NCBI RefSeq assembly: GCF_018613855.1
Contig: NZ_JAGGPK010000034.1
Location: 1 to 47,812 of the forward strand
Length of the DNA stretch: 47,812 nucleotides
DNA from: Arthrobacter sp. ISL-30
GTDB taxonomy: Bacteria > Actinomycetota > Actinomycetes > Actinomycetales > Micrococcaceae
Direction: 5' to 3'
The notes below the pieces were generated by a model. The model made no database searches, was not told the origin of the DNA, and was given only the letters and a program-made list of their open reading frames with translations. The translations under genes and the position numbers were made by a program. Below are positions 35,242-44,182 of the stretch, in pieces. Position 1 is the first letter of the stretch. Every line of letters starts with the position of its first letter.

Positions 35242-35651
35242 GGACGCAGACAACGCGAATTAGATCCACTGCTTGCCGTGCCGCCCGGGCCCGCATCCAT
35301 TCGGCGAAGGAGGTGCTCTCGGGCAGCCGTTCGCCCGGAATCTTGCCCCACAGGACGTGCAGGTAGGCGAGGGTGAATTCAACGCCTGACCAGGTGAAGC
35401 TGGCGGTGTATGGGGGCGGGCGAACTGGTGCTGTGGACCGTCAATAGGCGGCAGCACGATTTCCCCGACCGGCCTGAGGGCCGCACCGCTCGGTGTCGTA
35501 GAGGAAGGCGTTCCCCGTTGCCGGCGGACCCTTCCGGCACGTCCGAGGTGGTGACCGCCACCGGGGGCCGAGCGTGACCAGTAGGTGTTTAGGGCTTGGA
35601 GTTGCAGCGGGCTTGGTGGATACCGACGTCCTCTACAGGGCCCACGATGCG
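35242..35651 (-). other. Unidentified coding relic
   Basis: No intact gene. On the minus strand, about 35420 down to 35255, a frame reads like real protein (YTASFTWSGVEFTLAYLHVL, WGKIPGERLPESTSFAEWM) but lacks a start, and an upstream segment near 35500-35560 (GNAFLYDTERC) may be its shifted 5' part. I do not recognise the family. Confidence 0.3.
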
Positions 35652-35945
35652 TTAGGGTGCCATTTCGCCGCGGCGGAACCGCAGCTCCCGCAGTGCCCCG
35701 TTCAGGGGTGAGCCGGTGACGGGCAAGGCCTCTAGGTCAATGGCTGAGGCAGCGCTGAGCGCGATGGTATTGGCGGTGGCGGCTGCCCGGGGAGGAAGGC
35801 CGAAGGTGGCGGCGAATTCCTGCCAGTGCCTTGCCCGCAGCCCTTTTACTTTGCCTGCGACGGTGAGAGCCATCATGTCATCGCCGTAGAGGAGGGTGCA
35901 ATGGATGTCATAGACCGGCGCAACACCCCGCCGCCGGTCTATAAG
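35652..35945 (-). pseudogene. hipA: hipA-like toxin kinase, C-terminal relic
   Basis: On the minus strand GVAPVYDIHCTLLYGDDMMA, then LTVAGKVKGLRARHWQEFAATFGLP and a stop at 35652, resemble the C-terminal part of HipA-family Ser/Thr kinases (APxYD..T..YG..MAL..GGK). About 95 codons remain; the kinase core and any hipB partner are missing, replaced by the opposite-strand DHFR-like gene. Confidence 0.5.
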
Positions 35946-35975
35946 CTGGAGACTGACTGACGGAAGGCTGGCGCC

Positions 35976-36539
35976 ATGCGGAAACTGATCTACGGCATGA
36001 ACCTGACCCTGGACGGCTACATCGCGGCGGCCGGCGATGACATCGGCTGGAGCGGGCCGAGCGACGAACTGTTCCAGTGGTGGCTCGACCAGGAGCGGGC
36101 AAGCGGCCTGTCGCTGTACGGGCGCAAGCTGTGGGAGACAATGAGCTCCTACTGGCCGACTGGCGACCAGCAGCCCAACGCCACCCTGGCGGAGATCGAG
36201 TTCGCGCGGAACTGGCGGGACACGCCGAAGGTGGTGTTCTCCTCGACGATCGACAAGGTCGACTGGAACACCCGCCTGGTCACCGGGGATGCGATCGCCG
36301 AGATCACCCGGCTCAAGGCCGAGGACGGCGGCCCCATGAGCGTCGGCGGCGCAACGCTCGCCGGGGCGGCCATGCGTGCCGGGCTGATCGATGAGTACGT
36401 GCTGGCCACTTATCCGGTTCTGGTGGGCGGCGGCACGCCCTTCTTCACGGCGCTGGACAGTTGGGTGAACCTGAACCTGGTGGAGACGCGGACGTTTCCC
36501 GGCGGGGTCGTCCTGACAAGGTACGAGACGAGGCGCTGA
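35976..36539 (+). CDS. Dihydrofolate reductase/RibD C-terminal-like reductase
   Basis: The 187-residue protein has MRKLIYGMNLTLDGYIAAAGDDIGW at the start, LYGRKLWETMSSYWP near residue 50, and MSVGGATLAGAAMRAGLIDEY near residue 120 for NADPH binding. It is the same broad family as the protein at 9657-10271 but a different subfamily with low identity. Substrate unknown. It is intact although surrounded by gene fragments, and replaces the front of the hipA relic. Confidence 0.85.
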   Translation: MRKLIYGMNLTLDGYIAAAGDDIGWSGPSDELFQWWLDQERASGLSLYGRKLWETMSSYWPTGDQQPNATLAEIEFARNWRDTPKVVFSSTIDKVDWNTRLVTGDAIAEITRLKAEDGGPMSVGGATLAGAAMRAGLIDEYVLATYPVLVGGGTPFFTALDSWVNLNLVETRTFPGGVVLTRYETRR

Positions 36540-37060
36540 GCGCGATTCCTCCATGCAGTCGGGGAAGTACATCCACCACCAGCGGCAGCACGTCGGTGCC
36601 CAGACGGTCGGTCATGGGACACCTTCGGGATATCAGAAGACGTGCCCGGCAGGCTCGGAACTTAGGCGGCCGTCGGATTCCCGTAAGACCCGCCTGCAAA
36701 ACTGCCCTGTGACGGTGCCTATATTGCTAAACAGCGGGAAGCCCGCCAATCCTGATTGATGATTGCAACGTAGAGACGGACAGACTTGATGAGCCCACAG
36801 GCCCGCATCCGTAGGCTAACAGGTTCACAAAGCGTTGATTATCGGCCTTGAACAACGGGAGTTGCAGTGGATGTGGGAACTCCTGCGCCGATAGCGGATA
36901 TGACGTCATTGCCCTGGGGCGACCCCATCCAGCCCCGTTACATTTATTCCGTCCCCGAGGGCCGGGGATTTGGTCGCTGGACCTGGTATGACTTTCTTGC
37001 CCTGTCACTGATGATCCGGGGGGTGTTGTCGCCAGGTTCGGAGACACGCGTTGACTGCTG
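36540..37060. other. Intergenic left of the insertion sequence
   Basis: The 520-bp gap has no recognised gene. A 64-codon frame at 36867-37061 (MDVGTPAPIADMTSLPWGD) has no known motif and may lie partly in the left end of the IS110 element. Confidence 0.3.
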
Positions 37061-38385
37061 ATAGGGACACGGCCGGCTCCTTCCGCGGGGGCCAGGTCTC
37101 TTTGTAACGTGGGTGCCAGCATCGGGTGTCGTGACTGCGGCCAGAAGTGGTGCAAAGGAGCGGCCGGATGGACGAAGGATACGAGGTCTACTGCGGGCTT
37201 GATGTCGGCAAGTCTGAGCATCACGCCGCGGCGTTGAACGCGGTCGGGGAACGGGTATTCGACAAGCCGTTACCGCAAGACGAAGCCCGGCTGCGCGAGC
37301 TTTTCACCGGCCTGCAACAGCACGGCCAGGTCCTGGTGATCGTGGACCAGCCCAACACCATCGGCGCACTGCCGATAGCGGTGGCGCGGGACTGCGGCTG
37401 CACCGTTGCCTACCTGCCCGGCCTGGCGATGCGCAAAGCCGCTGACCTGTACCCCGGAAAGTCCAAAACGGACGCGCGGGATGCGTTTATCATTGCCGAG
37501 ACGGCACGTGCGATGCCGCACACGCTGCGGGCCGTAGACCGGGACAGCGAAGTGCTCGCAGCGCTGAAAGTGCTTTCCGGATTCGACGCGGACCTGACCC
37601 ACGAATGCACCAGGGCAATCAACCGTTTGCGGTCCCTGCTGCTGCAAATCTTCCCCGCCCTGGAGCGCGTCTTCCCGGGAACAGTGCTGACCCGGTCCCT
37701 GGTCCTGGAGCTGTTGATCAAGTACTGCGGGCCGACCGGCTTGCGGGGCGCCGGTCGATCCAACGTGCTGCGCTGGGCCAGAAACCACAGCCGGAAGGAC
37801 CCGGTGAACCTGGTTGACGCGATCTTCGCGGCCCTGGGCGAGCAGACGGTCACTGTCATCGGCACCGAAGCCGTCGAACTGGTCATCCCCCGCGTCGCGG
37901 CGCAAATCAAGGAGCTCAAACACCAGCGCGCCATCGTCGCCGAAGAAGTCGAAAAGCTCCTCGATGACTTCCCTCTTTCCCAGGTCTTGATGTCCATGCC
38001 GGGAGTCGGCATCAAGACCGCAGCGACGATACTCCTGACCATCGGCGATGCCGGCACCTTCACCTCCGCCGGACACCTGGCTGCCTACGCCGGCATCGCC
38101 CCGGTGACACGACGCTCCGGCACCTCAATCCGCGGTGAATTTCCCGCACGCTCGGGGAATAAGCAGCTCAAGAACGCGCTGTTCAGATCCGCATGGATCG
38201 CCAGCTGCCACCACCCGGCATCGAAGGCCTACTACCAAAAGAAACGAGACCAGGGGAAGAAGCACAACGCTGCCGTCATCTGTCTCGCTCGGCGCCGCTG
38301 CGACGTCATCTACTCAATGCTCAGAAACGGCACCTTCTACGAGGAGAAACCCGCCCAAGCCGCTTGACGGAAAGCATAGGGACAC
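37061..38385 (+). mobile_element. IS110-family insertion sequence (minimum extent)
   Basis: A single transposase gene is flanked by the repeated 10-mer atagggacac at 37061-37070 and 38376-38385. IS110 elements lack terminal inverted repeats, so exact ends cannot be set from sequence alone; the left end may extend further upstream. In this family a non-coding region beside the transposase encodes a guide (bridge) RNA; the 5' non-coding part (about 107 nt or more) is the candidate here. Confidence 0.65.
37168..38367 (+). CDS. IS110-family transposase
   Basis: The 399-residue protein has an N-terminal RuvC-like DEDD domain (YCGLDVGKSEHH; VIVDQPNTIG; KSKTDARDAFIIAETAR) and the C-terminal Transposase_20 domain with MPGVGIKTAATILLTIGDA and the catalytic Ser region FPARSGNKQLKNALFRSAW. 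The enzyme recombines DNA with help of the element-encoded bridge RNA. ATG 37168 follows AAAGGAGCGGCC, making it the likely start over the one at 37147. The gene appears complete, so the element may still be active. Confidence 0.9.
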   Translation: MDEGYEVYCGLDVGKSEHHAAALNAVGERVFDKPLPQDEARLRELFTGLQQHGQVLVIVDQPNTIGALPIAVARDCGCTVAYLPGLAMRKAADLYPGKSKTDARDAFIIAETARAMPHTLRAVDRDSEVLAALKVLSGFDADLTHECTRAINRLRSLLLQIFPALERVFPGTVLTRSLVLELLIKYCGPTGLRGAGRSNVLRWARNHSRKDPVNLVDAIFAALGEQTVTVIGTEAVELVIPRVAAQIKELKHQRAIVAEEVEKLLDDFPLSQVLMSMPGVGIKTAATILLTIGDAGTFTSAGHLAAYAGIAPVTRRSGTSIRGEFPARSGNKQLKNALFRSAWIASCHHPASKAYYQKKRDQGKKHNAAVICLARRRCDVIYSMLRNGTFYEEKPAQAA

Positions 38386-38450
38386 CCCCCGGATCATTGA
38401 CGTGGTCGTTTGCCCTCAGCGTCACCGTGAACGGAACCAGTGAGAACACC

Positions 38451-38771
38451 TCAACAACAGTGAGTTGGCCCGGTTGTGTCGGGGACTCCGGGGAACTGCA
38501 CCTGCCGTTCATCAACCGCGGCCACCGGAGGCGGGCTGGCCGAACGCATGCGAAAAAGCGCCACGGCGGAAATGAGGAACCAAGCTACGTTCGTTACCAC
38601 AGATGGCCATGCTCCATGAAACGCGCCGTTGACAATGAAGGCACAAGCGCCGAGAAGATTCGCCGTCTGGAAGCGCCTTCCGGCCTTCAACCAACCCATG
38701 GACACACCCAGGTATGCAACGAGTATCGCAACTGCGCCTGCCCAGCCGGCGACTTCCCACAGCAGCTCCAT
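38451..38771 (-). CDS. Small CBU_0592-like membrane protein
   Basis: The 106-residue protein has three membrane segments (about residues 3-25, 35-55, 57-78). The text WEVAGWAGAVAILVAYLGVS, LLGACAFIVNGAFHGAWPSV and NVAWFLISAVALFR matches the small membrane family typified by CBU_0592/YgjV. The C-terminal 30 residues are soluble and atypical, running into the region next to the IS right end, so the true stop may have been altered by insertion. Function unknown. Confidence 0.65.
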   Translation of the reverse strand: MELLWEVAGWAGAVAILVAYLGVSMGWLKAGRRFQTANLLGACAFIVNGAFHGAWPSVVTNVAWFLISAVALFRMRSASPPPVAAVDERQVQFPGVPDTTGPTHCC

Positions 38772-38951
38772 TTGTGGTGACCTTTCAAGATAGTGCCCGG
38801 CGGCTAGCGGCTGGGCGATTTGTTGATGATGGGCTTTAGGTCAATCTTGGTAGAGGAGTTGACGGGATTTCCACCTGTTTCCCAGGGCACCGCAGCTTCA
38901 GCCGTGGTTCCTTGTCCTTAGGAGGCATACTCGAAGGCGAACAACGCTTGT

Positions 38952-38994
38952 GGCCCTGTTGGACGAGTGCAGCCTTGTCCCGTCCAACAGGGCC
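38952..38994 (-). terminator. Terminator of the minus-strand operon
   Basis: ggccctgttggac (38952-38964) and gtccaacagggcc (38982-38994) form a perfect 13-bp stem with a 17-nt loop, 36 bp beyond the end of the sugar-porter pseudogene. The T-run is weak. Confidence 0.55.
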
Positions 38995-39029
38995 CAACGA
39001 GCTGGATCGATTCCTCCGTCGAGTCAGCT

Positions 39030-39695
39030 TTAGTGGGAGTATCGTGCTGCTGCCTCGGTGAGGGTCTTGCCCTTCGTCTCCGGAGCGAGCCACTGGGATA
39101 GTGCGGCACCGGCCAGCGCGACTTCAGCGGCGATCAGCATGGTGGGACCGGCACCGAGGATCTCCATCGAACATCGGGAGGAGGAAAATGCCGATGCCTG
39201 CCCCGACGCGGCTGACGGCGGCCGCGAACCCTGTCCCGATCCCTCGGATCTCGGTCGGGAGGACCTCGCCCGGTAGACGTTCGTCAACGTGTTGCACCCC
39301 GCGTTGAAAGAACGAGAAAACCAGGAAGATGATAAGCACAACGATGGCAGGCGCGCCCGCCCACAGGCCGATGATCGCCAGGACGACGGCGCACAGCCAC
39401 TGCGGCGGAACAGTCAGCGTGCGGCGGCCCGCCTTTTCGATCAGCAAGAACGTGATGACCGCCGGCCAGGGCACGCTGTCAGCGAAGGTAGGGATCGCAA
39501 AGTACGGTGTCAGGGCGCAGAACCTGAAACCCTGAGATGAACAGTGTGGAGCGCCAGTACTCCTTAGAGAACAGCATGCCGAGGCTGCCCTTGCGAACGT
39601 CCTCATGCTGGACGTCGTCAAGCGCGTCGTCCGGCATGTACCTATAGGCAAGGGCGCGGGCTTCGTTTTGCGCGCCCCGCAGCCGGGCCGGCGAG
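39030..39695 (-). pseudogene. MFS sugar-porter transporter, truncated and frameshifted
   Basis: On the minus strand the pieces EARALAYRYMPDDALDDVQ, GMLFSKEYWRSTLFISGF, FLLIEKAGRRTLTVPPQWL, LPTEIRGIGTGFAAAVSRVG and LSQWLAPETKGKTLTEAA follow in the correct order for the C-terminal half of a sugar porter but in several frames. PETKG is the sugar-porter signature. The N-terminal half is missing, and at least three frameshifts plus an internal deletion near 39460 are needed to join the pieces. It follows the last flavoprotein gene by about 14 nt and was probably once part of that operon. Confidence 0.75.
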
Positions 39696-39708
39696 GGTCT
39701 CCCAGGGA

Positions 39709-41247
39709 TCAGTTGACCGGCACGTTCTCCGTCGCCTCTAGGTCGAGACGTTTCGGTGCATGGGCGACGTTTCGGCCGGCGAGCCGGCCGGAGACCATTG
39801 CCCAGCCGATGTGTAGGCCGTGGTTGAGGAGTTGGAGGCCTCCTTGTCCAGTGGACCCGGCGGCCCAGAGTCCAGGAATTGCTTCGCCGTTGGCCTGTGT
39901 CACGCGCAGCTGGGTGTCGACGGCCAGACCGCCGTCGGCAAGGGTGATGTAGGCGTTCATGGGGCCAAGAGCGTAGAACGGCCCCTCGCTGACTCCGTCG
40001 CCAAGATGTTGGCGGCCGAACCGGCTGTCCACTCCGGTGGCGACGTCGGCGTTCCATTCCTCGACAGTGGACTTCAGAACTGAGGACGTTACTCCGATGC
40101 TCGTGGCGAGTTCCTCGATGGTTTGGGCTCGGTGGTAGACGTCGGGCCGGTATCGCTTGTAGTCATCGACATAGGCGTAGGCCACGCCCGGGAAGGTAGA
40201 GACGGGGTTCGGCCATGCGGAGAACTTCCTGGCCACGCGTTCGTCGAAGATCATGTAGGCGGTGTTTTTCTCGTCGGCGGCTGCGGCTCGCGCCATGAGT
40301 TTGTCGGAGTCCTCGTTGGCTATCCGTTCCCCGGAATGGCCTACGAGGATGGCTCCTGCCTGGTACATCGTGTTGTTCGGGCCCACCCAGCTGGTGAGGG
40401 CGCCACGAATAACGTAGGCCAGCAGATTCTTTGGCAGTCGCTCGACCACGAGGCGCATGGCCGTGGACAGCAGCGGGTGCGAGGGCAGAATCTTGATGGG
40501 GTCGGGGCGTTTTGAGGGGGCGAAGCGTAGTCCCTCGTAGAGCCGGTCCATTTGGACCATGATTCCGCCGACGTCGTTGCCCAGCTTGAGCCCGTCCCCG
40601 GTGCTATTGGGGTTGACGGGCGGAATCTTGGCGGCGGCGTTTCCGACGAACTCGGCTTTCATCTCTATGGAGGCGGAGTAGTCGCCGGTAGCCAGGATGA
40701 CGCCGCGGCGGCCGAAGAAGTCGGTGCCATTCGCCCGGGTTCCGATGATCTCACCCGCGGCGTTGCGCAGGAGCCTATCCACGCGCATGGACGTGCGCAC
40801 GTCCACGCCGCGTTTCCTGCATTCGCCCAGCAGGGCCGACGCGTAGGCGGAGGAGTTCGGTAGGACGTTGTGCATCCGTGGTTTCTCGTAGGGCGGTTCG
40901 GGTGTTGGGCCGAGGAACTGTACACCGATGCTGGAGAGCCATTCCACGGTGGGCCCTGCGTTTTCCGCCAGGACCCGGCGCAGTTCCTTGTTCTCCCGTT
41001 CCTCGAACTGGCCATTGGCCACCTTCATGTCTGCCACGAAGAGTTCGATGCTGTCGTTGACGCCGGCGCGGTACTGGTAGGAGGTGTTAGCCGCCGTGAA
41101 CGACCCGACCGACATCGCCGTGCTGCCCCCGACCTTTGGACACTTTTCGAGCAGGATGACGGTGGCTCCACTAGTCGCTGCGGAAATAGCTGCACTCATT
41201 CCTGATCCGCCACCACCAATGACGAGGACATCTGCTGTTGTGGTCAT
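39709..41247 (-). CDS. FAD-dependent oxidoreductase (KstD/fumarate-reductase fold), paralogue 1
   Basis: The 512-residue protein has an FAD Rossmann motif at the N terminus (DVLVIGGGGSGMSAAISAAT, VILLEKCPKVGGSTAMSVG), a middle capping domain, and GEAIPGLWAAGSTGQGGLQL near the end. The substrate His (HTMGG) and Arg (NRLGG) of fumarate reductases are replaced by LADGG and LLNHG. This fits a dehydrogenase that desaturates a keto substrate, as in 3-ketosteroid dehydrogenases; the substrate is not known. ATG 41247 follows GGAGGAACAGC. It is the sixth gene of the minus-strand operon, 16 nt after paralogue 2. Confidence 0.82.
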   Translation of the reverse strand: MTTTADVLVIGGGGSGMSAAISAATSGATVILLEKCPKVGGSTAMSVGSFTAANTSYQYRAGVNDSIELFVADMKVANGQFEERENKELRRVLAENAGPTVEWLSSIGVQFLGPTPEPPYEKPRMHNVLPNSSAYASALLGECRKRGVDVRTSMRVDRLLRNAAGEIIGTRANGTDFFGRRGVILATGDYSASIEMKAEFVGNAAAKIPPVNPNSTGDGLKLGNDVGGIMVQMDRLYEGLRFAPSKRPDPIKILPSHPLLSTAMRLVVERLPKNLLAYVIRGALTSWVGPNNTMYQAGAILVGHSGERIANEDSDKLMARAAAADEKNTAYMIFDERVARKFSAWPNPVSTFPGVAYAYVDDYKRYRPDVYHRAQTIEELATSIGVTSSVLKSTVEEWNADVATGVDSRFGRQHLGDGVSEGPFYALGPMNAYITLADGGLAVDTQLRVTQANGEAIPGLWAAGSTGQGGLQLLNHGLHIGWAMVSGRLAGRNVAHAPKRLDLEATENVPVN

Positions 41248-41263
41248 GCTGTTCCTCCATGTG

Positions 41264-42685
41264 TCATTTGGTGCCCGAGTTGATAAGTGACGGGGCGCGG
41301 TTGGATCGGCCGGCGGAAGCGGCATGTTGCGATGCGGATCGCCCGGCCCAGCGTCCGGTGATGTATCCAGGGGCCAACCCGCCGGCGTAGCCGTAGTTTG
41401 ACAGCCCGCCGATGTCGGCACCTGCGGCGTAGAGGCCAGGGATGGGCCGGCCGTCAGGGCCAAGCGCCTCGCCTTCCGTGTTGGTGCGCACTCCTCCAAA
41501 GGTGAAGGTGATGGATGGCTGGACCATCAGCGCGTAGAACGGTCCTTGCTCCGGGGCGCGGGCCTTGCTTGAGACCTTGATGCCGCAGGCCACTCCACCG
41601 CCGCCGTCAACGGCATGCGTGTAGGCCTCCAGGGTCCGGCCGAGCGCCTGCCGGTCGATTCCCCAGGCCGCGACCTGGTCCAGCAGTTCGGGAAGGGTAT
41701 CGGCCACGGCATAGGTGCCACCGGCTTGCACGGCTGTGGCGAACCGGTCGTTGGCTCCTAGCCCGGGGAACGGTTCCTCGGTCGCCTCAGTGCTGCGCAC
41801 GTGCTCGTCAAAAATCAGCACGCCGCGGGCTTGGGGTTGGAAGGTGAGTGCCTGGTTGAGCAGTTCGTCGCCTTCCGTTTCGTCCGTGAACCGCTCTCCG
41901 ACCAGGTTCACAAGGACGGTGGAGCCGGAGTAGTACTGCGAGTACGGCAAGTAGTCCTCTGGCTGGAACCGGTAAATGGGATAAGGAACGAGGTGCCCGT
42001 AGAAGGTGCTCATAGCCTTCGTGCCCCCGGCCCCGGCCGAGCGGGCCAGCCTCAGCCCGTCCCCGACGCTGCCGGGGTTGGACCGCAGCATCAGTCGATC
42101 GGCGTTCGGACCTATGTGGCGTGTCAGCTCATCGGGGGCTCCTTGGAAGCCGCCGGTGGCCAGAACGACGGCGGCCGCTTCGTAGCGCACAAGCCCGTCC
42201 CCGTCCTCGCGGGTAACCACACCCGTGACGCTGCCGCCGTCGTACAGCAGCTCGATCACGGGCGCGTTGGTGTGCACCTGGCCTCCAGCTGTGAGGACTT
42301 CCTCCCGGCACCAGGCCAGGACTCCTTGAATGTCGGTGGAGTAACCGATGCCGAAGGTCATGATGTCCCGTTTGGGCTCATCGGCCACTCTCAGACCGGA
42401 TTTACGCAGCTCGGCCAGCGCATCCTGGTAGTCGCCGACCACATGGGTCCCCAACTCGACGTTTCCCAGCGGAATGCGGGCCCGGTAGGCCTCGACGGTG
42501 GGTGCGGTCCAGAACATCCCTGCCGACAGGGCTGCCGAGCCGCCGATGCTCTCCGATTTCTCCAGCAGCGCCACCGTCGAGCCGGACCTTGCCGCGGTCA
42601 TGGCAGCGGCTGAACCGCTGACACCGGACCCGACCACGACGACGTCCACCTTTCGAGTCTCGTCAAAACTTTCATAATGGGACAT
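41264..42685 (-). CDS. FAD-dependent oxidoreductase (KstD/fumarate-reductase fold), paralogue 2
   Basis: The 473-residue protein has VDVVVVGSGVSGSAAAMTAA and VALLEKSESIGGSAALSAG at the N terminus for FAD, AVVLATGGFQGAPDEL near residue 180, and RPIPGLYAAGADIGGLSNYG near residue 435. Fumarate-reductase His and Arg are absent (FTFGG; NYGYAGG). The terminal Tyr-x2-Gly-Gly-x-x-x-Gly loop resembles the Tyr/Gly loop that binds the keto group in 3-ketosteroid delta-1-dehydrogenases. It differs markedly in sequence from paralogues 1 and 3, so it is not a recent duplicate. Start ATG 42685; a longer upstream frame runs into the preceding gene. Confidence 0.82.
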   Translation of the reverse strand: MSHYESFDETRKVDVVVVGSGVSGSAAAMTAARSGSTVALLEKSESIGGSAALSAGMFWTAPTVEAYRARIPLGNVELGTHVVGDYQDALAELRKSGLRVADEPKRDIMTFGIGYSTDIQGVLAWCREEVLTAGGQVHTNAPVIELLYDGGSVTGVVTREDGDGLVRYEAAAVVLATGGFQGAPDELTRHIGPNADRLMLRSNPGSVGDGLRLARSAGAGGTKAMSTFYGHLVPYPIYRFQPEDYLPYSQYYSGSTVLVNLVGERFTDETEGDELLNQALTFQPQARGVLIFDEHVRSTEATEEPFPGLGANDRFATAVQAGGTYAVADTLPELLDQVAAWGIDRQALGRTLEAYTHAVDGGGGVACGIKVSSKARAPEQGPFYALMVQPSITFTFGGVRTNTEGEALGPDGRPIPGLYAAGADIGGLSNYGYAGGLAPGYITGRWAGRSASQHAASAGRSNRAPSLINSGTK

Positions 42686-42714
42686 GGAAGTACTCCCCTG
42701 GTTTGGAATGTTGT

Positions 42715-44100
42715 TCAGGCATTGCTGAGGGCAAGCCTTGAGGAGGCGTGCTCGGCCACGATGCGGCCGAAGACGGCGCCTTTGCCCAGGGAGGTGCCGG
42801 TCATGTACGCCGCGCCGTGGAATCCGCCGGTGACTTCTCCAATTGCGTAGAGCCCGTCGATGACTTCGCCGTCGACGTCGAGGACCTGCCCCCGAGGGCT
42901 GATCGTCAGGCCGCAATACGTAGTTGTCATCAGCGACTTGGCCGGGTACGCATAGAAAGGCGCCTCATCGATGGGCAACAGCTCACCCACTCCATTGCAC
43001 AGGCTGCTTCGACCGACATCATCCGGCTCCTCACCGCGCACAGCCGCGTTGTATCGGCGGATGCTCTCGACGAGACCCTCCCTGTCAATGCCGGCCATCT
43101 CGGCCAGTTCCTCGAGCGTGTCGGCCTTGTACACATGCCCGATGTCCTCGAGTGTGTCGATGTCCTTTAGCGGGATGCCCCGGTGGGACTTCGCCCGGAC
43201 TTTCGCGTCGAAAATTTCGAAGCCGAGCCCCTCGGGCTGATCCAGGACCACACGGCCGAGAGTCTTGTAGTCCTGCGACTCGTCGACGAAGCGCCTGCCG
43301 TTTTTGTTCACGATGACAGCCCCCATGTAATAGGCCGTCAGCAGCTCATGGAAGTCCTCTCCTGTGTCCGGGTGGGATCCGTAGGTGCCGCTGACGAACG
43401 ACATGTCGGCCATGCCAGCTCCGAGCCTCCAGGCCATCCGCAGTCCGTCCCCGGTGTTCCCCTTTCCCCCGTAGGGGATGGCGGCCAGCTGTTCCGGGGC
43501 GAAGATCTTCAGCAACTCCGTTCCGCGGCTGAACCCCCCGGTGGCCAGGACTACCCCGCCGGTGGCAGTGAACAGCTCCTCCTGCTCTTCCGACCGGGTA
43601 ATCACTCCCGTCACGCGTCCGGAGACATCCTGCACAAGCCGCACCGCCTGTCGGTTGAGCAGGGTCTGCCCTCCGGTCGCGGTGAAGTCGCGATGGAGTA
43701 TGGCCAGGACTTCTTTGATTAAGGAGTTGTGGCTGCGACGTGCAGACTGCCCGGAGCTGATCTCGACCTCTCGGAACTCGACTCCGTGGCGCTTCAACCA
43801 TTGGTATGTGTCCTGCTGGTGGGTGAGGTATGCCTGCAGCAGGGAAGGGTCGTTGAGATTCTGGCCGGCATCGAGCATGTCTTGCAAGAAAAGCTCGGGA
43901 GAATCCCTAATGCCTTCCGAGGCCTGCTCCTCGGTGCCGGTGAAGGCGAACCAGCCACCGCTCATCGCGGAAGAACCGCCAAGGTTTCCGGTTTTTTCCA
44001 GAAGGATGACTTTCAATCCAGCTTCTGCTGCTGAGGTTGCGGCCGTCTGCCCGGCGATGCCGGAGCCGACGACGATCAGATCGTAAGTTTGTTCAGGCAT
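42715..44100 (-). CDS. FAD-dependent oxidoreductase (KstD/fumarate-reductase fold), paralogue 3
   Basis: The 461-residue protein has YDLIVVGSGIAGQTAATSAA and VILLEKTGNLGGSSAMSGG for FAD, GVVLATGGFSRGTELLKIF near residue 190, and GLYAIGEVTGGFHGAAYMTG near the end. It is closest of the three to flavocytochrome-c/fumarate-reductase flavoproteins, yet the catalytic His and Arg positions read TTYCG and AAYMTG. ATG 44100 gives the standard N terminus; an in-frame GTG at 44112 is an alternative. It follows the short-chain dehydrogenase by 82 nt and precedes paralogue 2 by 29 nt. Confidence 0.82.
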   Translation of the reverse strand: MPEQTYDLIVVGSGIAGQTAATSAAEAGLKVILLEKTGNLGGSSAMSGGWFAFTGTEEQASEGIRDSPELFLQDMLDAGQNLNDPSLLQAYLTHQQDTYQWLKRHGVEFREVEISSGQSARRSHNSLIKEVLAILHRDFTATGGQTLLNRQAVRLVQDVSGRVTGVITRSEEQEELFTATGGVVLATGGFSRGTELLKIFAPEQLAAIPYGGKGNTGDGLRMAWRLGAGMADMSFVSGTYGSHPDTGEDFHELLTAYYMGAVIVNKNGRRFVDESQDYKTLGRVVLDQPEGLGFEIFDAKVRAKSHRGIPLKDIDTLEDIGHVYKADTLEELAEMAGIDREGLVESIRRYNAAVRGEEPDDVGRSSLCNGVGELLPIDEAPFYAYPAKSLMTTTYCGLTISPRGQVLDVDGEVIDGLYAIGEVTGGFHGAAYMTGTSLGKGAVFGRIVAEHASSRLALSNA

Positions 44101-44182
44101 GGCAAAGTGCACGCTCGCTTTCAGGTGTATTGCAAAAGGTTTGGACGGCGGCCGCCGTGTTCAGGGGCCTCCTGCTTGGTGG

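Noticed and set aside
35652..36572. 306-aa minus-strand ORF as one gene
   Set aside because: Only the last ~95 codons resemble HipA; the rest is antisense to the intact DHFR-like reductase.
38817..38930. Possible minus-strand coding tail (GGNPVNSSTKIDLKPIIN...) after the operon terminator
   Set aside because: It has a stop immediately upstream, no start and no recognised family; too short to call a gene, perhaps a relic.
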